Shown here one piece after another: positions 1 through 4,685 of a DNA stretch of 5,818 bases (position 1 is the first letter of the stretch; each line of letters begins with the position of its first letter). Where the stretch lies: positions 1 to 5,818 of the forward strand of contig CAZQEN010000435.1 of the NCBI GenBank assembly GCA_964591605.1, in the 5' to 3' direction. The notes beneath the pieces are model-generated. The model saw only the letters and a program-made list of their open reading frames with translations. It did no database searches and was not told the DNA's origin. Source of the stretch: CAYLLT01 sp964591605. GTDB taxonomy: Bacteria > Planctomycetota > Phycisphaerae > UBA1845 > PWPN01. A program made the position numbers and the translations under genes.

Positions 1-60
1 GGGGGGGGGGGGGGGGGGGGGTTTGGGGTGGGGGGGGGGGGGGGGGGGGGGGGGGCGGGC
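1..60. other. Poly-G contig end, probable artefact
   Basis: Bases 1-55 are G except for TTT at 22-24 and a single T at 29; normal-complexity sequence begins around base 56-60. Homopolymer G of this kind at a contig edge is typical of no-signal calls from two-colour sequencing chemistry, so it is unlikely to be biological. A genuine G-tract cannot be excluded from sequence alone. Translated glycine runs from this part should be ignored, and any open frame that starts here should be trimmed. Confidence 0.85.
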
Positions 61-306
61 TTGCCGGGGGGTTTGTGCGGGCATAACGTGGGGGCGCTGC
101 GAGGGCGTTGCGTCCGACTTCGGATCGGGAGGTGTCTTGTCGGATTTGCAGGTGTGGGTCGGGGGATCACGCCTGCGTCTGACTCGAGATCGGGAGGGAG
201 GGTTGGCGGTGGTGCAGGCTCTGGCCTGCCGACTCTACTGGCGTCTGACTTTGGTTTGCGGGGTGGTGTTGGCGCGGGGGGAGGGGCGTGTTGCGGGAGG
301 TGCGCG
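61..306. other. G-rich non-coding region upstream of dapB
   Basis: This stretch stays open in the dapB frame, but the translation is low-complexity Gly/Arg/Ala without resemblance to a protein, and the dapB family starts at the ATG at 307. No convincing -35/-10 pair is visible. The string GCGTCYGACT occurs three times, at 110, 175 and 241, spaced 65-66 bp, with weaker similarity between the units (for example GATCGGGAGG follows in the first two). It may be a degenerate tandem repeat or chance. The last bases, GGGAGG at 295-300, are the dapB ribosome binding site, six nucleotides before the start. Confidence 0.5.
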
Positions 307-1098
307 ATGGTGCAACTGGCGGTGGCCGGGGCGGGGGGACGGATGGGGTCGCGGATTGTGGCGGTGGCCGCGAAGGATCCGCGGTTTGACGTGGTGGCGG
401 CGCTGGAGATGAGCGGGCACGAGCGGATCGGGGCGGACGCGGGGGAGCTGGCGGGGCTGGGGCATACGGGGCTGCCGCTGCAGGACCATACGGAGACGGA
501 ATTCGATGTGCTCATCGATTTCACGGTGCCGGCGGGGACGATGCACTGGCTCGACTACTGCCTGACGTATCGGCGGGCGATCGTGATCGGGACGACGGGC
601 CACGACGCCGGACAGCTTGCGCGGATCGAGGCGGCGGCCCGGGAGATCCCGGTGCTGAAGGCGAGCAATATGAGCGTGGCGATGAACGTGATGTTTCGGC
701 TCGTGGGACAGGTGGCGGCGGCGCTGGGGGATGATTACGACATCGAGATCGTGGAGGCGCATCACCGCTTCAAGGTGGACGCGCCGAGCGGGACGGCGAT
801 GACGCTGCGGGATTCGATCCTGAAGGCGACGGGGCGCAGCGCCGAGCGGGACGTGATCTACGGGCGGCAGGGGAACACCGGGCAGCGGCCTGCGGGCCAG
901 ATCGGGATGCATGCGCTGCGGGTGGGGGACACGATCGGCGAGCATGAGGTTCACTTCGGGACGCTGGGGGAGACGCTGGTGGTGCGGCACTGCGCGCACA
1001 CGCGGGACACGTTCGTGCACGGAGCGCTGCGGGCGGCGGCGTGGCTGGCGGGCCGACCGTCGGGGCGGTACGACATGCAGGACGTGCTGGGTTTGTGA
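307..1098 (+). CDS. dapB: 4-hydroxy-tetrahydrodipicolinate reductase (DapB)
   Basis: This is the cytosolic NAD(P)H-dependent reductase that converts 4-hydroxy-tetrahydrodipicolinate to tetrahydrodipicolinate in lysine and diaminopimelate synthesis. The 263 residues match the usual length of the family (about 240-275). The N-terminal Rossmann domain opens with the dinucleotide loop GAGGRMG (residues 8-14). It is followed by DFTVP (71-75) and GTTG (95-98). The signature stretch 150-164 carries E-A-H-H-R-F-K-V-D-A-P-S-G-T-A, with the catalytic His pair at 152-153 and the catalytic Lys at 156. The C-terminus ends in the typical YDMQDVLGL. The ATG at 307 is chosen because the family N-terminus begins there and GGGAGG lies six bases upstream; the frame is open further upstream, but that part does not resemble protein. 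No other dap gene is visible, since the contig ends just upstream. Glycine is encoded largely by GGG. Confidence 0.97.
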   Translation: MVQLAVAGAGGRMGSRIVAVAAKDPRFDVVAALEMSGHERIGADAGELAGLGHTGLPLQDHTETEFDVLIDFTVPAGTMHWLDYCLTYRRAIVIGTTGHDAGQLARIEAAAREIPVLKASNMSVAMNVMFRLVGQVAAALGDDYDIEIVEAHHRFKVDAPSGTAMTLRDSILKATGRSAERDVIYGRQGNTGQRPAGQIGMHALRVGDTIGEHEVHFGTLGETLVVRHCAHTRDTFVHGALRAAAWLAGRPSGRYDMQDVLGL

Positions 1099-1223
1099 TC
1101 TTCCAATAAGATCTAAAGCGGCAATGAATCCGCGGCCGTCGTGAAGCCGGCGATTATCGATAACGCGTGGTCGCGCGGCGGACGTCTGCGGTGCACCCCT
1201 CTGATTTTTTCGGACGAGTGTTC
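1099..1223. other. Intergenic region after dapB
   Basis: No gene is supported here. A six-base inverted repeat (GATCTT at 1097-1102, AAGATC at 1108-1113) overlaps the dapB stop codon but is A/T-rich and lacks a following T-run, so it is not a convincing terminator. A perfect ten-base palindrome, TTATCGATAA, lies at 1154-1163 and could be an operator half-site pair or chance. A run of six T occurs at 1205-1210, without a strong GC stem immediately before it. Confidence 0.4.
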
Positions 1224-1253
1224 TTGCATTGGGCGCGGTGTCTCGGGTATAGT
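1224..1253 (+). promoter_or_regulatory. Candidate sigma70 promoter (P1), methyltransferase leader
   Basis: TTGCAT at 1224-1229 and TATAGT at 1248-1253 are separated by 18 bases, giving a recognisable -35 (TTG conserved) and a strong -10 (five of six). A transcript would begin near 1260 and run about 230 nt before the start codon at 1489. The string GGGTATAGTGC around this -10 recurs as GGGTATAATGC at 1454-1464. The call rests on motif and spacing only. Confidence 0.5.
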
Positions 1254-1488
1254 GCACACGAGGAGCGGAGCAGTCTTTTTTCTCGTCTCGTCACAGGATC
1301 TGAAAAAGCAAGACTCAAGAAGCATGTCCGTGCTTTCCGGTGGGAAGTGATGCGCGGCGCGCCGACATGGGGGTGATGCCCCCGTCTCATCGGGCGTGCC
1401 GATCGAGAGGTGTTCGAGCCAGCTGAACGGGAATCGCGGTGAGTCCGCGCCGTGGGTATAATGCGCGCCCAATTTGCGAGGATGCACC
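1254..1488 (+). promoter_or_regulatory. Hairpin-rich 5' leader of the methyltransferase gene
   Basis: Successive inverted repeats can be read directly. AGTCT+TTTTT (1272-1281) pairs with AAAAA (1303-1307) and AGACT (1311-1315). AAGCA (1320-1324) pairs with TGCTT (1331-1335). GGGGG (1369-1373) pairs with CCCCC (1379-1383). TCTC+ATCGG (1385-1393) pairs with CCGAT (1399-1403) and GAGA (1405-1408) around one bulged base. GTTC (1412-1415) pairs with GAAC (1425-1428), and CGCGG (1435-1439) pairs with CCGCG (1445-1449). The order AGGTG (1408), GGGAA (1429), GGTG (1438) and TCC (1444) recalls the middle of a cobalamin riboswitch. However, the GGTG-TCC loop is about two bases short and the usual CCCGC-ACTGT segment is absent. 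A regulatory leader is plausible; its class is not established. Confidence 0.35.
1457..1462 (+). promoter_or_regulatory. TATAAT box (P2) close to methyltransferase start
   Basis: A perfect -10 hexamer lies 26 bases before the ATG at 1489 and would give a leader of roughly 20 nt. No recognisable -35 exists at 16-19 bases upstream; that position is taken by the CGCGG/CCGCG hairpin. It may be a second promoter, or a chance match inside the leader transcribed from P1. Confidence 0.4.
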
Positions 1489-2355
1489 ATGGGTTTTGCT
1501 GCGCGCGATTTCAGCGGAAAGCTGACCATTGCGGACGGGGCATGGGGTACGGAGTTGGACCGGCTCGGCTGCCCGCCCGGTTATTGCCGCGAAGAGTGGA
1601 ACCTGACCCGGCCCGAGCTGATCGAGCAGGTGGCCCGCAGCTACGTAGACGCCGGGGCCCAGATCATTCTCACGAACACATTCGGGGCGAACCGCTTTGT
1701 GCTGGGCCGTCACGAGCGCGCGGACCAGGTGGAGGCGTACAACCGGGCCGGCGCGGCGATCTGCAAGCGCGTGGCGGACGGGCGGGCGGCGGTGTTCGGC
1801 TCGATGGGGCCCAGCAGCAAGATCTGCATGATCGGGGAAGTCACGGAAGAGGAGCTGTACGAGGCGTTCAAGGAGCAGGCCGAGGCGCTGGCGGCGGGCG
1901 GGGCGGACGGGCTGGTGGTCGAGACGATGACCGAGCTGGCGGAGGCGGTGGCGGCGGTGCGGGCGGCGAGCACGACGGGGCTGCCGGTGGTGGGGAGCAT
2001 GACGTTCGACTCGGGTCCGAAGCGCACGAACACGATGATGGGTGTGACGCCGGCGCAGGCGGCGGAGGCGCTGTCAGCGGCGGGGGCGGGGATCATCGGC
2101 TGCAACTGCGGGATCGGGATTGAAAGCTATATAGAGGTTATTGCTTTATTCCGACAGGTCACGGACGAGCCGCTGTGGTGCAAGGCGAATGCGGGCCTGC
2201 CGGAGATCGAGGACGGCAAGATCGTGTACAAGATCGCGCCGGAGGAGTTCGCCAAGCAGGCCCGGCGGCTTGCCGCGGCGGGGGCGAACATCATCGGCGG
2301 CTGCTGCGGGACCACGCCCGAGTTCATCCGCGCCCTGCGCGCGACCCTTACCTGA
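1489..2355 (+). CDS. Stand-alone homocysteine S-methyltransferase (MetH N-terminal type)
   Basis: This 288-residue cytosolic protein is a single homocysteine-binding TIM-barrel domain (PF02574), which transfers a methyl group to the zinc-bound thiolate of homocysteine to make methionine. Visible motifs are DGAWGTEL (16-23), EEWN (35-38), TNTFGANR (62-69) and GSMGPSS (104-110). The three zinc cysteines are Cys207 in GCNCG and Cys272-Cys273 in GGCCGTTP. The CCGTTP form resembles MetH rather than the CCR form of S-methylmethionine enzymes or the CCGFEP of betaine enzymes. The folate, cobalamin and activation domains of full MetH are absent, so the methyl donor is unknown; a separately encoded corrinoid or pterin-binding partner is likely. 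The ATG at 1489 is chosen for the GAGGA at 1478-1482, six bases upstream. A short AT-rich block with ATA, TTA and CGA codons (residues 211-222) follows the first zinc cysteine. The gene has its own promoter region, is separated from dapB by 390 nt, and is followed by 252 nt of non-coding DNA. Confidence 0.9.
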   Translation: MGFAARDFSGKLTIADGAWGTELDRLGCPPGYCREEWNLTRPELIEQVARSYVDAGAQIILTNTFGANRFVLGRHERADQVEAYNRAGAAICKRVADGRAAVFGSMGPSSKICMIGEVTEEELYEAFKEQAEALAAGGADGLVVETMTELAEAVAAVRAASTTGLPVVGSMTFDSGPKRTNTMMGVTPAQAAEALSAAGAGIIGCNCGIGIESYIEVIALFRQVTDEPLWCKANAGLPEIEDGKIVYKIAPEEFAKQARRLAAAGANIIGGCCGTTPEFIRALRATLT

Positions 2356-2389
2356 AACAGCCCGGCAGCGGCGGGAGCGTGCGGGAAGG

Positions 2390-2403
2390 CACGGCCGGAG
2401 GGG
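2390..2403. repeat. Direct repeat copy 1 (CACGGCCGGAGGGG)
   Basis: Fourteen bases identical to 2520-2533, flanking the palindromic element at 2439-2491 at distances of 35 nt and 28 nt. The sequence is GC-rich, so chance is possible. As flanking repeats they could mark the limits of a small inserted or amplified element. Confidence 0.5.
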
Positions 2404-2438
2404 CGGGTCTGGCAATTCCTCCGGGCAGCGGCCATCGT

Positions 2439-2491
2439 TTGTGGTGCAGGCGAGAGAGCCTGTACGTGCAGCCGAGACGGCTGCACCACAA
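2439..2491. repeat. Double-hairpin palindromic repeat (REP/BIME-like)
   Basis: Two hairpins abut without a spacer. The first pairs GTGCAGGC (2444-2451) with GCCTGTAC (2458-2465), including one G-T wobble, around a GAGAGA loop. The second pairs GTGCAGCC (2466-2473) with GGCTGCAC (2479-2486) around a GAGAC loop. The outer arms TTGTGGTGCAG (2439-2449) and CTGCACCACAA (2481-2491) are perfect 11-base inverted repeats, so the element can also fold as one long stem-loop. The two units are imperfect direct copies of each other. This architecture is typical of REP/BIME elements mobilised by RAYT transposases, though no RAYT gene is present here. It sits between the methyltransferase and SDR genes and has no T-tract. 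Confidence 0.65.
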
Positions 2492-2519
2492 TGTTGCACA
2501 TGATTTGCGGAACAACTGC

Positions 2520-2533
2520 CACGGCCGGAGGGG
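2520..2533. repeat. Direct repeat copy 2 (CACGGCCGGAGGGG)
   Basis: Second copy of the 14-base sequence at 2390-2403. Here it also forms part of a small inverted repeat, GGCCGG (2523-2528) with CCGGCC (2535-2540), just upstream of the SDR promoter. Confidence 0.5.
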
Positions 2534-2551
2534 TCCGGCCGGCCCCATTTC

Positions 2552-2580
2552 TTGACGATGCGTGCCCCGGTTTCTATCGT
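2552..2580 (+). promoter_or_regulatory. Candidate sigma70 promoter of the SDR gene
   Basis: TTGACG (2552-2557, five of six) and TATCGT (2575-2580, four of six) are separated by exactly 17 bases. Transcription would start near 2587, giving a leader of about 20 nt before the ATG at 2608. The ribosome binding site is weak (GCGAG around 2595), so a short leader with little Shine-Dalgarno pairing is expected. Confidence 0.6.
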
Positions 2581-2607
2581 ACCACCCACGAAAGCGAGCG
2601 TGTTTCC

Positions 2608-3657
2608 ATGAATCTGGTCACCGGGGCCACCGGTCTGCTGGGCAGCCATCTGGTCGAGCAACTGCGTCTGCGGGGCCGCCCTGTTCGGGCGATCGTGCGG
2701 CGGTCGAGCGATGTGAGCTGGCTGGCGTCGCAGGGCGTCGAGTGCGTGGAGGCGGACCTGAGCGACCGGGCCTCGCTGGAGCGGGCATGCCGGGGGGTGC
2801 AGACGGTCTATCACGCGGCGGCACGGGTGGGCGACTGGGGTCCGTGGGAAGAGTTCGTGGAGATCACGGTGAACGGCACGCGGAACCTGGCCGAGGCGGC
2901 GGCGGCCGCGGGCGTGCAGCGCTTCGTGCACATCAGCTCGATCAGCACGTACGGGCACCCGGACGGGGAGGGCCTGATCATCGATGAGACGGCTCCGCTG
3001 GGCGTGCAACTGCACAAATGGAGCTACTACTCGCGGGCGAAGGTCGAAGCGGAGAAGCTGCTGTGGGCCATGCACGAACAGGGAAAGATCCGGCTCACGG
3101 TGATCCGGCCGAGCTGGCTGTACGGTCCGCGCGACCGGGCGACGATCTTCCGGCTGGCCCGGCTGCTGCGCGAGGGCAAGGTGAAGGTGCTGGGTGACGG
3201 GGAAAACAGGCTTAATGTGGTTTATGCGGGTAACGTGGCAGAGGGGGCGATCCTGGCGGCGGATTCTCCCCGGGCGGCGGGGGAGGCATACAACTGCAGC
3301 AACGACGGGGTGATGAAGCAGAAGGAGTGGATGAACCTGCTGGCGTCGGAGCTGGGGGCGCCGCCGGTGACGCGGCACGTACCGTACAAGGTGGCGTACT
3401 GCTTTGCGTTCTTTCTGGAGTGTGTGGGGCACCTCCTGCGGATGAAGAAGCCGCCGATGGTCACGCGTTATGCGGTGTGGCTGATGGGCCGGCGCTGCTT
3501 CTTCAGCGCGGAGAAGGCCCGCCGCGAGCTGGGCTGGCAGTCGACCGTGCCGTACCAGCAAGGCGTGAAGAAGACGATCGCGTGGCTCCGCGAGCAGGAG
3601 ACGGGGCGCGCAGCGAGCCCGGCGGCGGCGGGGGCGGCGACCGTGACCGCCGCATAG
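2608..3657 (+). CDS. Extended SDR: NAD(P)-dependent epimerase / 3-beta-HSD-like
   Basis: The 349-residue product is an extended short-chain dehydrogenase/reductase with an N-terminal Rossmann fold and a C-terminal substrate domain. The cofactor loop TGATGLLG is at 5-12. HAAARVGDWG spans 69-78, with HISSIS at 108-113 supplying the catalytic serine, Y-S-R-A-K at 141-145 the catalytic Tyr and Lys, and YGPRD at 172-176. Arg-Arg after the second beta strand (VRAIVRRS) suggests NADP preference, which is an inference. The AAxxGxWG segment and the C-terminal RRELGWQ...GVKKTIAWL resemble 3-beta-HSD-like enzymes, including OleD-type 2-alkyl-3-oxoalkanoate reductases and lipid or sterol dehydrogenases, more than classic sugar epimerases. 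The substrate cannot be assigned. The last ~17 residues are a low-complexity Ala-rich tail. The ATG at 2608 begins the family N-terminus directly; the open frame upstream to 2491 covers the palindrome edge and promoter and is not coding. It is transcribed alone and converges with the CBS gene across 63 bp. Confidence 0.9.
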   Translation: MNLVTGATGLLGSHLVEQLRLRGRPVRAIVRRSSDVSWLASQGVECVEADLSDRASLERACRGVQTVYHAAARVGDWGPWEEFVEITVNGTRNLAEAAAAAGVQRFVHISSISTYGHPDGEGLIIDETAPLGVQLHKWSYYSRAKVEAEKLLWAMHEQGKIRLTVIRPSWLYGPRDRATIFRLARLLREGKVKVLGDGENRLNVVYAGNVAEGAILAADSPRAAGEAYNCSNDGVMKQKEWMNLLASELGAPPVTRHVPYKVAYCFAFFLECVGHLLRMKKPPMVTRYAVWLMGRRCFFSAEKARRELGWQSTVPYQQGVKKTIAWLREQETGRAASPAAAGAATVTAA

Positions 3658-3720
3658 CCTGCGGCGCCCTTCGCGCCCGATCATGCAGAAACTCCCGGAC
3701 CTTCCCTCGTCGTGCGTCTG

Positions 3721-4173
3721 TCAGGCGCGATCGACGCGCGACGCGTGAAACGTGGGCCGCGAGATATCGCGAACCACCTCGGCGGTCTCTTCGGCCGGCG
3801 CCGACCGGGCGACGTCCGCCTGGGACACGATTCCGCAGCATCGGCCGCGGTCGTCGACCACCGGCACGCGCCGGATCTGGTTGTCCTCCATTTTCTGGCA
3901 ACACTCCTCGATATCCGTTTCGGGCATGACCCAGACGACCGGCGCAGACATGATGTCCTGCGCCGTGGTCTGGCGGGGGTCCATGCCTTCGGCGACAGCC
4001 CGGCAGGCGATGTCACGGTCTGTCACCACGCCGATGAGCCTCCGGCTGTTGCGGCTTTCGACGATCGGGACTTCGCCGCAGTCGCAATCGGCCATGACCC
4101 GCGCCACTTCCTGCAGCGTCGCCGTCGGCGGGCAGCAGGCCGGATTCTCGGTCATCAGTTCCTCTACGCGCAT
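3721..4173 (-). CDS. Tandem CBS-domain protein
   Basis: This 150-residue soluble protein consists almost wholly of two CBS domains, roughly residues 1-60 and 72-121, forming one Bateman module. Each ends in the usual motif: GVVTDRDI at 48-55 and GIVSQADV at 114-121. Such modules bind adenosyl ligands such as AMP, ATP, NAD or SAM and act as energy or redox sensors; the ligand here is unknown. Nine cysteines occur, at 13, 14, 30, 32, 57, 91, 92, 112 and 113, including three CC pairs and one CxC. Several are common in related stand-alone CBS proteins, but the number is high. The start at 4173 is set by a perfect AGGAGGT (complement of 4181-4187), seven bases away; an upstream in-frame ATG at 4203 lacks this support. 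There is no signal peptide or fused enzyme domain. The gene converges with the SDR and diverges from the ceramidase-like gene. Confidence 0.93.
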   Translation of the reverse strand: MRVEELMTENPACCPPTATLQEVARVMADCDCGEVPIVESRNSRRLIGVVTDRDIACRAVAEGMDPRQTTAQDIMSAPVVWVMPETDIEECCQKMEDNQIRRVPVVDDRGRCCGIVSQADVARSAPAEETAEVVRDISRPTFHASRVDRA

Positions 4174-4180
4174 GGCAGAT

Positions 4181-4187
4181 ACCTCCT
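4181..4187 (-). promoter_or_regulatory. Perfect Shine-Dalgarno of the CBS gene
   Basis: The plus strand reads ACCTCCT, that is AGGAGGT on the coding strand, seven bases before the ATG at 4173. It decides the start codon and predicts strong translation; it is much better than the ribosome binding site of the SDR gene. Confidence 0.9.
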
Positions 4188-4203
4188 GCGTTAGAGTTCT
4201 CAC

Positions 4204-4502
4204 TTATTCATAGCCTCGCCGGGCGGCGTTTTCCGGTCCGGACGCGCGGAATCGTGCATCGACAGGCGGATGAGCTTGGCGCGGTGAACCTGCGGCAGGA
4301 AAGCTCAGGCATGGGATGCGTGGATCCATTTCAAGCCGCTGCGGCAGAGGTATCCTGGTCGTTTGCGGCTGAACGGCGGGCCAGGCAGCCGGGGGCTGAG
4401 CGTCTGGATCAGGAATTTAAAACCTCTTGAAACCAATTATGGCGGGCAAAAAGGAACTCCGGGGAAAGGACATGGAACAGGAGTCTGCTTTCGCGGGACC
4501 CG
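4204..4502. other. Divergent intergenic region, left part
   Basis: No gene is supported. On the plus strand CGCC (4217-4220) and GGCG (4225-4228) with TTTT after it form a tiny terminator-like stem, but no plus-strand gene precedes it. CTGCGGCAG occurs twice, in CCTGCGGCAG near 4288 and GCTGCGGCAG near 4339. An AT-rich patch around 4414-4440 breaks the GC-rich background. An ATG at 4439 opens a frame starting Met-Ala-Gly-Lys-Lys, but it has no ribosome binding site, crosses the palindrome at 4503-4572 and then overlaps the ceramidase-like gene out of frame, so it is not called. Confidence 0.45.
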
Positions 4503-4572
4503 TGGGGAGGTCGGCACAGGCAGCTTCGGCTTCGCCCGGCGAAGCCGAAACTGCCCATGCCACGCCACCCCA
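4503..4572. repeat. Long interrupted palindrome (70 nt)
   Basis: The core is a perfect 11-base inverted repeat, TTCGGCTTCGC (4525-4535) and GCGAAGCCGAA (4539-4549), with a three-base CCG centre. After a single C/A mismatch, GGCAG (4519-4523) pairs with CTGCC (4551-4555). After a symmetrical CA/CA mismatch, GGCA (4513-4516) pairs with TGCC (4558-4561). After a larger internal loop, TGGGG (4503-4507) pairs with CCCCA (4568-4572). This makes 25 base pairs in four helices, far beyond the other hairpins of the window. No T-tract follows on either side, so it is not a normal terminator. It could be a repetitive extragenic palindrome, a small miniature element or a structured RNA in the ceramidase-like gene's upstream region. 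Confidence 0.7.
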
Positions 4573-4612
4573 AGTGTCACGGACCCCGGGAGGCGGAGAG
4601 GCCCGCAAAAGC

Positions 4613-4641
4613 TTGAAAGCCGGGGCAACTGGTCGGAGAAT
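4613..4641 (+). promoter_or_regulatory. Candidate promoter of the ceramidase-like gene
   Basis: TTGAAA (4613-4618, five of six) and GAGAAT (4636-4641, four of six) are 17 bases apart. Transcription would begin near 4648, about 38 nt before the start codon. The pair is acceptable but not strong, and the palindrome at 4503-4572 would lie upstream of the transcript. Confidence 0.4.
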
Positions 4642-4685
4642 CAGACTTCCTTTCATGGTCACGGTCCTACGAGGAGCGAACTCAC

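Noticed and set aside
1097..1113. dapB terminator (GATCTT/AAGATC)
   Set aside because: Weak A/T-rich stem that overlaps the stop codon, no T-run after it.
235..1257. Long minus-strand open frame opposite dapB
   Set aside because: Arg/Pro/His-rich shadow of a GC-rich gene; dapB on the other strand has full family motifs.
1257..1290. SAH riboswitch start (ACGAGGAGCG)
   Set aside because: Ten bases match the 5' end of known SAH riboswitches and the gene context fits, but the AGG-CTCGT core and the CGCTC pseudoknot strand are absent.
1411..1430. tRNA T-arm-like GTTCGAGCC
   Set aside because: No acceptor, D or anticodon arms can be drawn around it.
3663..3677. Terminator between the convergent SDR and CBS genes (GGCGC/GCGCC)
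   Set aside because: Only five base pairs and no T-tract on either strand; convergent genes would be expected to need one, but it cannot be supported.
2146..3684. 512-codon minus-strand open frame across the methyltransferase end and the SDR
   Set aside because: Composition is that of an antisense shadow, it crosses the palindromic element and two real genes, and it has no recognisable domain.
4217..4232. Intrinsic terminator CGCC-loop-GGCG-TTTT
   Set aside because: Four-base stem and four T; no plus-strand gene upstream to terminate.
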